DNA of 64,000 nt, taken from contig CAJTDX010000005.1 in NCBI GenBank assembly GCA_910575155.1, forward strand, positions 62,001 through 126,000, read 5' to 3'. The DNA comes from Lachnospiraceae bacterium. GTDB taxonomy: Bacteria; Bacillota; Clostridia; Lachnospirales; Lachnospiraceae. Numbering within the stretch: position 1 is the first letter of the stretch; each line of letters begins with the position of its first letter. The position numbers and the translations under genes were made by a program. The notes under the pieces are model-generated. The model was given only the letters and a program-made list of their open reading frames with translations. It was not told the DNA's origin and made no database searches. This document shows, piece after piece, positions 26,910 through 35,033 of the stretch.

Positions 26910-27134
26910 ATGATTATCGGAATTTGGATTGTAATGGTTATTTCTATCGTTATTGTTTTGAGAGAAATAAAATACCGTTATTTTGATAAAAGAAAAAATT
27001 TAAAAGAGAGCAGATTGGTTTTCAGAGATTGGAAAGAGCGTGTTGACACGGATATGGATGGACTTTCTATGGAACATACGAATAAAGTGATAGAAGATTA
27101 TCTTTTGGTATGCTATAATTCTTATGTTGTCTAA
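26910..27134 (+). CDS. Possible small membrane protein, 74 aa
   Basis: A short frame with one hydrophobic N-terminal segment (IIGIWIVMVISIVIV) followed by a charged tail. I recognise no family. There is no convincing ribosome binding site, and its last 8 codons overlap the promoter of the small toxin locus. It may be a decayed gene, or not translated at all. The 166 bases upstream hold only a 22-codon hydrophobic frame (26804-26872) without a ribosome binding site. Confidence 0.3.
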   Translation: MIIGIWIVMVISIVIVLREIKYRYFDKRKNLKESRLVFRDWKERVDTDMDGLSMEHTNKVIEDYLLVCYNSYVV

Positions 27135-27165
27135 CCTACACCCGGCAACGGGAGGGGGTGTTTGC
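27111..27165 (+). promoter_or_regulatory. Toxin promoter and hairpin that masks its ribosome binding site (copy 1)
   Basis: An extended -10 element TGCTATAAT lies at 27111-27119. Downstream, ACACCC at 27138-27143 can pair with GGGTGT at 27156-27161, enclosing the ribosome binding site GGGAGGGGG. The same elements are kept in copy 2 near 37193-37139, including the pairing (ACACC with GGTGT). Sequestered initiation sites are typical of type I toxin mRNAs. Confidence 0.7.
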
Positions 27166-27264
27166 ATGGAGTTATTCTTCACATTTCTTGTGACTGTCGC
27201 AGCAGGTGTGGTTTGCCACCTCATCAGCAAATGGCTTGACAGGAACGACAAAGGCAACAAATAG
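27166..27264 (+). CDS. Small hydrophobic type I toxin-like peptide, 32 aa (copy 1)
   Basis: A 32-residue peptide: one membrane segment (MELFFTFLVTVAAGVVCHLI) and a basic tail ending in Lys-Gly-Asn-Lys. It matches the general build of short putative holin-like toxins of Firmicutes (Fst/TxpA-like). A second copy at 37138-37040 on the other strand differs at several positions but keeps VAAGV, CH, KWLD and KGNK, so the frame is under selection. It is followed by a strong symmetrical terminator and faced by an antisense promoter, the layout of a type I toxin-antitoxin locus. Toxicity has not been shown. Confidence 0.8.
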   Translation: MELFFTFLVTVAAGVVCHLISKWLDRNDKGNK

Positions 27265-27294
27265 CCTGGTGGACGCTTTGCCACTCTAAAAAGA

Positions 27295-27377
27295 AAAGAA
27301 GAATCCCCCGACTGTACGCCATTACAGTCGGGGGATTCGTTCTTTGCCTACATGGAATTCTCCACATTTCTTTGCCT
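27295..27377 (-). ncRNA. Predicted antisense antitoxin RNA (copy 1)
   Basis: On the minus strand, TTGCAA (27412-27407) and an extended -10 TGCTATAAT (27392-27384) are spaced by 17 bases. A transcript from about 27377 would run into the shared terminator at 27302 and be about 75-80 nt long. It would be complementary to the 3' untranslated part of the toxin mRNA. Ends are predicted, not measured. Confidence 0.65.
27302..27337. terminator. Bidirectional terminator shared by toxin mRNA and antisense RNA (copy 1)
   Basis: A perfect 15-bp stem, AATCCCCCGACTGTA (27302-27316) with TACAGTCGGGGGATT (27323-27337), around a 6-nt loop. It has A-rich sequence upstream and T-rich sequence downstream, so it can serve transcripts from both sides. 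Confidence 0.92.
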
Positions 27378-27383
27378 ACCGGC

Positions 27384-27412
27384 ATTATAGCATATGCAAA
27401 TTTTAATTGCAA
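27384..27412 (-). promoter_or_regulatory. Antisense RNA promoter (copy 1)
   Basis: A near-consensus sigma-A promoter on the minus strand: TTGCAA, 17-base spacer, TATAAT with the upstream TG of an extended -10. Copy 2 has the same arrangement (TTGAAA, 17 bases, TATAAT). Confidence 0.8.
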
Positions 27413-27565
27413 GATACATTTCTTTTTTACAAAACAAAGATTTATCTTTATCTGGCATTAATCAAGAGTAAAAGCTTTATGAAAAGAAGTTAGCTTATCG
27501 ACGAATGCCCCGTTCTGTGTTATGATAGGAAATGTATGATCAAACGACAGAAAGGGGCGTTTTCT

Positions 27566-30289
27566 ATGGATGCTGCAAATGAAAATAAGCAAAAAAAATA
27601 TATCAGCGTGGGTCTTCTGGCCCATGTCGACGCGGGAAAAACCACGCTTTCCGAAGCGCTTCTCTATGTCGGCGGCAGTATCCGCAAGTTTGGAAGAGTG
27701 GACAGCAAAGATGCATTTTTAGATACGGATGAGCGCGAGCGGGCGAGGGGAATTACAATTTTTTCCAAACAGGCAGTATTAAAGCTTTCTCATACAACAT
27801 TTACCTTATTGGACACGCCGGGGCATGTAGATTTCTCGGCGGAAATGGAACGGACTTTGCAGATCCTGGACTATGCGGTTCTTGTCATCAGCGGTTCCGA
27901 CGGCGTGCAGGGGCATACCCGCACCCTCTGGCAGCTTCTGAAAAAATACGAAATTCCGGTGTTTCTTTTTATTAATAAAATGGACCAGCCTCATACGGAT
28001 AAAGAGCTTTTAATGGAGGAGCTGAAAGCAAAATTATCGGAAAACTGTCTGGATTTTTCGGATATAACTACGGAAGAATTTCAGGAAAATGCAGCGGTGT
28101 GCAGGGAGGATGTACTGGAATATTATCTGGAACACGGCATGGTGACAAAGGAACAGATCAGGGAACTGATTTCTGAGCGGAAGATGTTTCCCTGTTTTTT
28201 CGGCTCAGCTTTGAAATGCAGCGGTATCGAAGAATTTCTGGAAGCGTTGGAACAGTTTGCCGTGCAGCCGGTCTATCCCCGGGAATTTGGCGCGAAGATT
28301 TATAAAATTACCAGAGACAGCCAGGGAAACCGCCTGACGCATTTAAAGGTGACAGGCGGAACGTTGAAAGTAAAAACTTCACCTGCGGGCGCCCAGGAAA
28401 AAATAAATCAGATTCGTATTTATTCCGGCGAAAAATTTGAAACGGCAGCGGAGGCAGAAGCAGGTACCGTCTGTGCGGTAACGGGTTTGCAGTCTACAAG
28501 TTCAGGTCAGGGGCTTGGGACGGAACAGGACGCGCCGATGCCGGCGCTGCTTCCGGTGCTGACCTGCCAGGTGCTGCTGCCGGATGGATGCGACACAGGA
28601 AAAATGCTGGATAATCTGCGCAGGCTTCAGGAAGAAGAGCCGGAGCTTCATATTGTCTGGGATGAGGTTTTGCAGGAAATAAGAGTGCAGGTTATGGGCG
28701 AGATTCAGCTTGAAATTTTAAAGAGCCTGATTTTGCAGCGTTTTGGCGTGGAAGTCTCATTCGGAGCGGGGGATATTCTCTATAAAGAGACGATTCTAAG
28801 ACCCGTGGAAGGCGTGGGGCATTATGAACCGCTGCGGCATTATGCCGAGGTGCATCTGCTGCTGGAACCAGGAGAACCGGGAAGCGGGCTGCAGTTTGAC
28901 ACAACATGCAGCGAAGATGTTCTGGACCGCAATTGGCAGCGTCTGGTGCTGACGCATTTAGAAGAAAAAGAACATAAAGGCGTCCTGACAGGCGCGGCAA
29001 TTACAGATATGAAGATTACGCTTGTAACTGGGCGCGCCCACCTGAAACACACCGAGGGCGGCGATTTCAGACAGGCGACGTACCGTGCGCTGCGTCAGGG
29101 TTTGATGGAGGCTGAATCGGTACTTTTAGAGCCGGTCTACGCCTTTTGTCTGGAGATTCCGGAGCAGATGATTGGACGGGCCATGACCGATGTGGAGCGG
29201 ATGCACGGAGTGTTTGAACTGCCAAAAACACAGGGAGGAATGGCAGTGCTGACAGGAACGGCGCCTGCCTCAAAGATGCAGGCTTACCAGCAGGAGGTTC
29301 TTCAGTATACGAAAGGGAGCGGAAAATTATTCTGCAGTCTCAAAGGTTATGAGCCTTGCCATAATACGCAGGAAGTGACAGAACGAAAGAATTATGATCC
29401 GCAGGCAGATTTGGAAAATTCTCCCGATTCTGTGTTTTGCGCCCATGGAGCGGGATTTGTGGTGAAATGGCAGCAGGTAAAAGAATATATGCAGGTAGAG
29501 ACGCCTGTGCAGGTGCGCAGGATTCTGGAAGGAGCGAATACATCAGATTCTTCAGTTTCGGATAAAGTACGGACAGCCGGCGGCCGCGGCCAGTCAGAAT
29601 CAGGTTTGCAGGAAGAGGCATGGATTGGAGAAGATGAAGTGGAGGCTATTTTATCGAGAACGTTCGACGCCAACAAGCATGATAAGGAATCGGCAAGGAA
29701 AGGATATCACAGAAGAAAGCCGGAATATAAACAGCAGACGGCGTCCGTAACCCGAACGTTTCAGATTTCGGAGAAAAAAGAGGAATATTTTCTGGTGGAT
29801 GGGTATAATATGATTTTTGCCTGGCAGGATTTGAAGGAGCTGGCGGAGCGAAATATTGACAGCGCCAGAGACCGGCTGCTGGATATTATGTGTAATTACC
29901 AGGGAACACAGGGCTGCCATCTGATTGTGGTTTTTGACGCCTACCGGGTGCAGCAGCGTCAGGCAGAAATTCTGGATTATCATAATATACATGTAGTATA
30001 CACCAAAGAGGCGGGAACGGCGGACCAGTACATCGAGAAATTTGCTCATGAACACGTCGGTAAATACCGGGTCAGGGTCGCTACGTCCGACGGTCTGGAA
30101 CAGATTATTATCAGAGGGCAGGGCTGCGCGCTGGTTTCTGCAAAAGAACTGCGGCAGGAAATCCGATCTCTGGAAAAAGAACTGCAGGAAGGACTGAAAG
30201 AAGGACGGAGAAAGGGGAAGTATTTTCTGGGGGAGGCTATGCCAGAAGAAGTCAGGGGACAGATTTTAAAAAATGAGGTAAGAAAATGA
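27566..30289 (+). CDS. Tet(M)-like ribosomal-protection GTPase fused to a YacP/NYN ribonuclease-type domain
   Basis: A 907-residue protein. Residues 1 to about 660 form an EF-G-like GTPase of the Tet(M)/Tet(O) class: P-loop AHVDAGKTT (19-27), switch I with ERERARGITI, G3 DTPGHVDF (about 83-90), NKMD (about 137), then domains II-V. A charged linker (about 665-735) leads to a YacP/NYN-type domain (about 738-895) with FLVDGYNMI, IVVFDAYRV, the EAGTADQYIE acidic block and VATSDGLEQ. NYN domains are PIN-like metal-dependent RNases. The start at 27566 has AAAGGGG 8 bases upstream; an in-frame ATG at 27536 would lie at the transcript start implied by TATGAT (27521). It overlaps cobA-hemD by ATGA. 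It may rescue or monitor ribosomes; tetracycline resistance is not established. Confidence 0.88.
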   Translation: MDAANENKQKKYISVGLLAHVDAGKTTLSEALLYVGGSIRKFGRVDSKDAFLDTDERERARGITIFSKQAVLKLSHTTFTLLDTPGHVDFSAEMERTLQILDYAVLVISGSDGVQGHTRTLWQLLKKYEIPVFLFINKMDQPHTDKELLMEELKAKLSENCLDFSDITTEEFQENAAVCREDVLEYYLEHGMVTKEQIRELISERKMFPCFFGSALKCSGIEEFLEALEQFAVQPVYPREFGAKIYKITRDSQGNRLTHLKVTGGTLKVKTSPAGAQEKINQIRIYSGEKFETAAEAEAGTVCAVTGLQSTSSGQGLGTEQDAPMPALLPVLTCQVLLPDGCDTGKMLDNLRRLQEEEPELHIVWDEVLQEIRVQVMGEIQLEILKSLILQRFGVEVSFGAGDILYKETILRPVEGVGHYEPLRHYAEVHLLLEPGEPGSGLQFDTTCSEDVLDRNWQRLVLTHLEEKEHKGVLTGAAITDMKITLVTGRAHLKHTEGGDFRQATYRALRQGLMEAESVLLEPVYAFCLEIPEQMIGRAMTDVERMHGVFELPKTQGGMAVLTGTAPASKMQAYQQEVLQYTKGSGKLFCSLKGYEPCHNTQEVTERKNYDPQADLENSPDSVFCAHGAGFVVKWQQVKEYMQVETPVQVRRILEGANTSDSSVSDKVRTAGGRGQSESGLQEEAWIGEDEVEAILSRTFDANKHDKESARKGYHRRKPEYKQQTASVTRTFQISEKKEEYFLVDGYNMIFAWQDLKELAERNIDSARDRLLDIMCNYQGTQGCHLIVVFDAYRVQQRQAEILDYHNIHVVYTKEAGTADQYIEKFAHEHVGKYRVRVATSDGLEQIIIRGQGCALVSAKELRQEIRSLEKELQEGLKEGRRKGKYFLGEAMPEEVRGQILKNEVRK

Positions 30290-31824
30290 TGGGAAAAGTA
30301 TGGCTGGTGGGCGCAGGTCCGGGCGATCCGGGACTGTTCACCATCAAAGGCAGAGAGGTGTTGGAACAGGCGCAGGTGGTAGTGTATGACCGTCTGGTGG
30401 GAGAAGGGGTTTTAAATCTCATCCCGCGGCAGGCGGAAACGATAGATGCGGGAAAACGCGCCGGAAACCATACGATGCCTCAGGAAAAAATCAACCAGGT
30501 CTTGCTTGAGAAAGCGCTGGAAGGAAAACGGGTGGTGCGCTTAAAAGGAGGCGATCCGTTTCTTTTTGGCAGAGGAGGCGAAGAGCTTGCGCTGCTGGCA
30601 GAACAAGGCGTTCCTTATGAAGTGGTGCCGGGAGTGACTTCGGCGTTTGCAGTTCCGGCATATTGCGGGATTCCCGTAACCCATCGCGAATTTGCTTCCT
30701 CTGTCCATGTGATTACCGGACATAAAAAGGCCGGGGAACAATTGCAGTTAGATTTTAAATCGCTGGCGCGGCTGTCTGGAACGCTGGTGTTTCTCATGGG
30801 CGTTTCCGCAATTCCTGAGATTTGTCAGGGCTTGCTGGAGGCGGGCATGGAACCGCAAATGCCTGCGGCGCTGCTGCAGCAGGGAACAGGCGCGGCACAG
30901 AAAAAAATCATAACAGATTTAGAGCACCTGCCAGCCAAAGTGAAAGAACAGGGCGTGCATTTGCCGGCAATTTTTATGACAGGCAGAGTCTGCGTACTTG
31001 GAAATGAATTTGACTGGTATGAACAGCTTCCACTGTCCGGCAGGAAAATTCTGGTGACAAGGCCAATAGAACGCAGCGGGACTTTAAGCCGCAGGCTGCG
31101 CGGGCTGGGGGCGGAAGTATTAGAGCTTCCGGCAATCCGCACAGAGCTGATAGAAAATAACCAAAGGCTTACGGAAGAATTAGAAAGACTTGCAGCGTAC
31201 CATTATCTGGTATTTACCTCTCCGGCGGGCGTGGATCTGTTTTTCCGGGAACTGAAACGTCAGGGGAAGGATATCCGCGCCCTGGGAACTGCCCGGCTTG
31301 CCGCTATTGGAAGAGGAACAAGAAAAGAATTGGAGGAGCGGGGGCTGATTTGCACCATAATGCCGGAAATATATGATGGGAAACATCTGGGAATCCTGCT
31401 GGGAGAAACCTGCCAGACAGGAGAGCGGCTCCTGATTCCCAGGGCAGAGCAGGGAAATCCGCAGCTGATTGAGGAGATCGAAAAACGGGTTTCTGTGGAA
31501 ATTACGGATCTGCCGATTTACCGCACCGTTTATGAAAACCCCAATGAACTGATTGATGAGAAAAAACAGATCGAAAACGGGCAGATTCATATGGCGGTAT
31601 TTACCAGCGCTTCCACAGTCCGGGGCTTTGCGGCGGCCGTACAGGGCCTTGATTACAGCCTGGTACATGCGGTGTGTATCGGAGCGCAGACAGAAGCCGC
31701 GGCAAAGAAGCTGGGGATGCGGACAAAGACGGCAAAAAAAGCCGATTTGGACAGTCTTGTGGAAGCCTGCGTGAACGCGGCAGAAAATTTGAATATTCAG
31801 GAGGCGGATCATCTATGGAATTAA
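30286..31824 (+). CDS. Fused uroporphyrinogen-III C-methyltransferase / uroporphyrinogen-III synthase (CobA-HemD)
   Basis: A 512-residue bifunctional enzyme. Residues 1 to about 245 are the SAM-dependent methyltransferase CobA/SUMT: VGAGPGDPGL, VVRLKGGDPFLFGRGGEE (two blocks), VPGVTSAFAVPAYCGIPVTH, TGHKK and a late MGVSA. Residues about 250-512 are HemD, which closes hydroxymethylbilane to uroporphyrinogen III: ILVTRP, VFTSPAGVDLFF, AAIGRGTRKEL, VFTSAST near the end. The fusion covers two successive steps, leading to precorrin-2. This fusion is common in clostridia. It overlaps the upstream GTPase gene by 4 bases and hemB by 10. Confidence 0.96.
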   Translation: MMGKVWLVGAGPGDPGLFTIKGREVLEQAQVVVYDRLVGEGVLNLIPRQAETIDAGKRAGNHTMPQEKINQVLLEKALEGKRVVRLKGGDPFLFGRGGEELALLAEQGVPYEVVPGVTSAFAVPAYCGIPVTHREFASSVHVITGHKKAGEQLQLDFKSLARLSGTLVFLMGVSAIPEICQGLLEAGMEPQMPAALLQQGTGAAQKKIITDLEHLPAKVKEQGVHLPAIFMTGRVCVLGNEFDWYEQLPLSGRKILVTRPIERSGTLSRRLRGLGAEVLELPAIRTELIENNQRLTEELERLAAYHYLVFTSPAGVDLFFRELKRQGKDIRALGTARLAAIGRGTRKELEERGLICTIMPEIYDGKHLGILLGETCQTGERLLIPRAEQGNPQLIEEIEKRVSVEITDLPIYRTVYENPNELIDEKKQIENGQIHMAVFTSASTVRGFAAAVQGLDYSLVHAVCIGAQTEAAAKKLGMRTKTAKKADLDSLVEACVNAAENLNIQEADHLWN

Positions 31825-32798
31825 TAAACAGGCCGCGGCGGCTTCGCCAAAACGCGGCGTTGCGGAAAATGGTAAGAGAAACCAGAATGGATAAATCTTC
31901 TCTGATCTATCCGATGTTTGTAGCGGAAGGAAACAATCTCAAAGAGGAAATCCCCTCTATGCCGGGTCAGTACCGTTACAGCGTGGACCGTATGGAAGAA
32001 AAACTTACAGAGCTGTGCGAAGCGGGGGTGACTTCTGTCATGCTCTTTGGGATTCCGGCACAGAAAGACGAGATGGGAAGCGGCGCTTATGCCAGCGACG
32101 GGATTGTGCAGAAAGCATTCCGCAAAGCAAAAGAAGTCTGTCCAAAACTGTATCTGATTGGAGATGTGTGTATGTGTGAATACACCTCCCATGGACACTG
32201 CGGCGTACTGCAGAAAGGAACGGTAGATAATGACAGAACTTTAAAGCTGCTGGCAGAAACGGCGCTCTCCCAGGTACAGGCAGGCGCAGACATGGTGGCG
32301 CCTTCAGATATGATGGACGGCCGGGTGCTTGCCATCCGCAGGAAACTGGATGAATATGGATATATAAATACCCCGATTATGTCTTATGCCGTAAAATTTG
32401 CTTCTTCTTTTTACGGCCCTTTCCGGGATGCGGCTGGTTCCGCGCCTTCATTCGGAGACCGAAAATCTTATCAGATGGATTACCATAACCGCAGAGAAGC
32501 ATGGAAAGAAGCCATGCTGGATGTTGAAGAAGGAGCGGATCTCATTATGGTAAAGCCCGCCATGGCGTATGGGGATTTGATCCGGGAGATCAGGGACAGC
32601 ATACATCTTCCGGTGGCGTCATATTCTGTAAGCGGGGAATACGCCATGGTAAAGGCGGCTTCGCAGGCGGGATTTGTGGATGAAACCAGTATTCTGTGCG
32701 AGATGGCAGCCAGCGCTTACCGCGCCGGAACAGATCTTTACATCAGCTATTTTGCCAAAGAGCTGGCGGAATGTATGGATCAGGGAATCATCGGCTGA
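31815..32798 (+). CDS. hemB: Delta-aminolevulinic acid dehydratase (porphobilinogen synthase) HemB
   Basis: A 327-residue enzyme that condenses two aminolevulinates to porphobilinogen. The two active-site lysines are in SYAVKFASSFYGPFRDAA and LIMVKPAMAY. The Cys-rich zinc motif DVCMCEYTSHGHCG is intact, so this is a zinc-dependent type. The chosen ATG has AGGAGGCGG upstream and overlaps the cobA-hemD stop by 10 bases. Frame extension upstream of 31815 is only the shadow of that gene. Confidence 0.97.
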   Translation: MELINRPRRLRQNAALRKMVRETRMDKSSLIYPMFVAEGNNLKEEIPSMPGQYRYSVDRMEEKLTELCEAGVTSVMLFGIPAQKDEMGSGAYASDGIVQKAFRKAKEVCPKLYLIGDVCMCEYTSHGHCGVLQKGTVDNDRTLKLLAETALSQVQAGADMVAPSDMMDGRVLAIRRKLDEYGYINTPIMSYAVKFASSFYGPFRDAAGSAPSFGDRKSYQMDYHNRREAWKEAMLDVEEGADLIMVKPAMAYGDLIREIRDSIHLPVASYSVSGEYAMVKAASQAGFVDETSILCEMAASAYRAGTDLYISYFAKELAECMDQGIIG

Positions 32799-32823
32799 TA
32801 TGGAAGAGGGAGGATGCACGAGA

Positions 32824-34107
32824 ATGACAAAATCAGAACAATTATTTCAGGAAGCGGCGCGGGTGATTCCAGGCGGCGTCAATTCTCCGGTACGCGCGTT
32901 CCAGTCGATTGGAGGAACGCCGCGGTTTATCAAATGTGCCCGGGGAGCCTGTCTGTATGATGAAGATGATAACTGCTATATTGATTTTGTAGGTTCCTGG
33001 GGGCCTATGATTCTGGGACATAGCCACAAAGCAGTGCTGGAACGTGTGACAGAAGCGTGCCGGCAGGGGTTAAGCTTTGGAGCTGCGACAGCCATAGAGG
33101 TGGAAATGGCAAAACTGGTCTGCGGCATGGTTCCGTCTATAGAAATGGTGCGCATGGTTAATTCCGGCACAGAGGCGGTTATGAGCGCCGTGCGTGCAGC
33201 AAGAGGATTTACCGGAAGAGAAAAAATCATAAAATTCAGCGGGTGTTACCATGGACATTCTGACGGACTGCTGGTGCAGGCGGGGTCCGGTGTGATGACG
33301 GCGGGCGTGCCGGACAGCCTGGGCGTGCCGGCAGGATGCGTCAAAGATACCTTGTCGGCAGAATACAATCATCTGGACAGTGTGGAAGGTCATTTTAAAC
33401 GCTGCGGGGAAGAGATTGCAGCCGTGATTGTGGAGCCGGTAGCTGCCAATATGGGGGTAGTGCCTCCGCTTCCCGGCTTTTTGGAAGGACTGCGCAGGCT
33501 CTGTGATACTTACGGCGCGCTGCTTATTTTTGACGAAGTGATTACGGGATTTCGTCTGGCGGCGGGCGGAGCCCAGGAATACTATGGCGTTATGCCGGAT
33601 CTTACTGCGCTTGGAAAAATCATCGGCGGAGGAATGCCTGTGGGAGCTTATGGCGGCAGGCGGGATATTATGGAGCTGGTGGCTCCATTGGGAGGCGTTT
33701 ATCAGGCAGGCACATTAAGCGGAAATCCAGTCGCCATGGCGGCAGGAATGGCGCAGCTTACGCTGTTAAAAGAGCATCCCCAATATTATCAGGAACTGAA
33801 CAGAAAAGGAGACTGGTTTTATGGACAGATGAGAGATCTGACAGAGAGAGAAGATTTGCCCTGTCAGGTGAATCATGTCGGTTCTCTGGGCTGTCTGTAT
33901 TTTACAAAACAGAAGGTTGTGGATTACCGGAGCGCCAAAACTTCTGATACCAAGGCGTTTGCCGCGTACTGCAATTACATGCTGGGACAGGGCGTTTACC
34001 TTGCGCCGTCGCAATTTGAGGCCATGTTTTTGTCTCTGGCGCATACGGAAGTTATGCTGAAAGACGTCTTGCAGAAAGCGCTTACTTTTTTCTTACAAAA
34101 AGTTTAA
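32824..34107 (+). CDS. hemL: Glutamate-1-semialdehyde 2,1-aminomutase HemL
   Basis: A 427-residue PLP enzyme (aminotransferase class III) that makes 5-aminolevulinate from the HemA product. Motifs are the N-terminal IPGGVNSPVRAFQ, YDEDDNCYIDFVGSWGPMILGH (in parts), NSGTEAVMSAVRAARGFTGR, FDEVITGFR and the PLP Lys in LGKIIGGGMPVGAYGG. The start at 32824 follows GGGAGGA; a possible ATG at 32800 lacks a site. It closes the tetrapyrrole gene series and is followed by a weak terminator-like hairpin. Confidence 0.97.
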   Translation: MTKSEQLFQEAARVIPGGVNSPVRAFQSIGGTPRFIKCARGACLYDEDDNCYIDFVGSWGPMILGHSHKAVLERVTEACRQGLSFGAATAIEVEMAKLVCGMVPSIEMVRMVNSGTEAVMSAVRAARGFTGREKIIKFSGCYHGHSDGLLVQAGSGVMTAGVPDSLGVPAGCVKDTLSAEYNHLDSVEGHFKRCGEEIAAVIVEPVAANMGVVPPLPGFLEGLRRLCDTYGALLIFDEVITGFRLAAGGAQEYYGVMPDLTALGKIIGGGMPVGAYGGRRDIMELVAPLGGVYQAGTLSGNPVAMAAGMAQLTLLKEHPQYYQELNRKGDWFYGQMRDLTEREDLPCQVNHVGSLGCLYFTKQKVVDYRSAKTSDTKAFAAYCNYMLGQGVYLAPSQFEAMFLSLAHTEVMLKDVLQKALTFFLQKV

Positions 34108-34127
34108 AGAAATTTAATTTCTTTTTT
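34106..34127 (+). terminator. Weak AT-rich terminator-like hairpin after hemL
   Basis: AAAGAAAT (34106-34113) pairs with ATTTCTTT (34117-34124), followed by TTT. The stem has almost no GC, so termination may be partial. A TATACT at 34140-34145 just after it may start the amidase transcript. Confidence 0.4.
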
Positions 34128-34193
34128 GTGAAAAAGGTGTATACTGTAATTGATAAAAGCGGAAATAAACCACAAAAGAACGGAGAGATTGCA

Positions 34194-34979
34194 GTGATCA
34201 GGGAAGAGAAAAGACGCCGGGAAGCATTTTTGACAAGAAAACAGCGCAGAAAGAGACAAAGAACGATTCAGATGATCCGAAGATGCGTCCTGTCCTGTCT
34301 GGGGATTTTGCTGATTGTGTTTGTTATGACCAAGATATTTCAAAAAGATGAAAATCCTCAGGCAGTGCAGGCGGAAAAGAGTACCTCGACGCCCGCGAAC
34401 ATGCAGGAGTTGGAAAAAAAGGAGGAAGGCTTCCAGCAGAAGGTGATCGAACATACGCCGGATTATCAGGTGGATCTGCTGACGCCGAATCCTTACTCCA
34501 GACCGCAGATGGCATTAGAAGAGATCAAAGGAATCGTAGTTCATTATACTGCAAATCCGGGAACGACGGCGGCCCAGAACCGGAGTTATTTTGAAGGATT
34601 AAAGGATATGCAGAAGACGAAGGCCAGCAGTCATTTTGTGGTGGGAATCGAAGGCGAGATTGTGCAGTGCATCCCCAGTTCGGAGATCTCCTATGCTTCC
34701 AATGACCGGAATGCAGACACGTTGTCTATTGAGTGCTGCCACAAGGACGAAACCGGGCAGTTTACACAGGAGACATATGATTCTCTGGTGGAGCTGACAG
34801 CCTGGCTTTGCGGTAAGTTTAATCTTCCCGTAGAGAATGTAATTCGCCATTATGATGTGACGGGCAAGGAATGTCCCGTTTATTATGTGAAGAATGAGGA
34901 TGCATGGGAGCGTTTTAAAGAGGACGTGCAAAAATACCTGGATAACAACGGAACGGAGAGAACGTCTGATATGTCTTAA
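34194..34979 (+). CDS. Membrane-anchored N-acetylmuramoyl-L-alanine amidase (Amidase_2)
   Basis: A 261-residue cell-wall hydrolase. An Arg/Lys-rich cytoplasmic N-terminus is followed by one membrane helix (CVLSCLGILLIVFVMTKIF, about residues 31-50), a linker, then a zinc amidase domain (about 110-255). The likely zinc ligands are His in GIVVHYTANPG, His in VIRHYDVTGKECP, and the Cys of that block. The substrate would be the MurNAc-L-Ala bond of peptidoglycan. The start is uncertain: GTG 34194 has GGAGAG upstream and follows the -10 box at 34140; a GTG at 34128 would add 22 residues but lies upstream of that box. Confidence 0.87.
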   Translation: MIREEKRRREAFLTRKQRRKRQRTIQMIRRCVLSCLGILLIVFVMTKIFQKDENPQAVQAEKSTSTPANMQELEKKEEGFQQKVIEHTPDYQVDLLTPNPYSRPQMALEEIKGIVVHYTANPGTTAAQNRSYFEGLKDMQKTKASSHFVVGIEGEIVQCIPSSEISYASNDRNADTLSIECCHKDETGQFTQETYDSLVELTAWLCGKFNLPVENVIRHYDVTGKECPVYYVKNEDAWERFKEDVQKYLDNNGTERTSDMS

Positions 34980-35033
34980 AAAATAGTTTGCGCGTTCACA
35001 GGACCGCCAGGGTAATAGATAAAAGAGGAAAAT

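Noticed and set aside
27566-30289. Calling the GTPase a tetracycline resistance gene
   Set aside because: The fusion and length differ from Tet(M)/Tet(O), and it sits in a housekeeping locus. Family likeness alone does not establish resistance.
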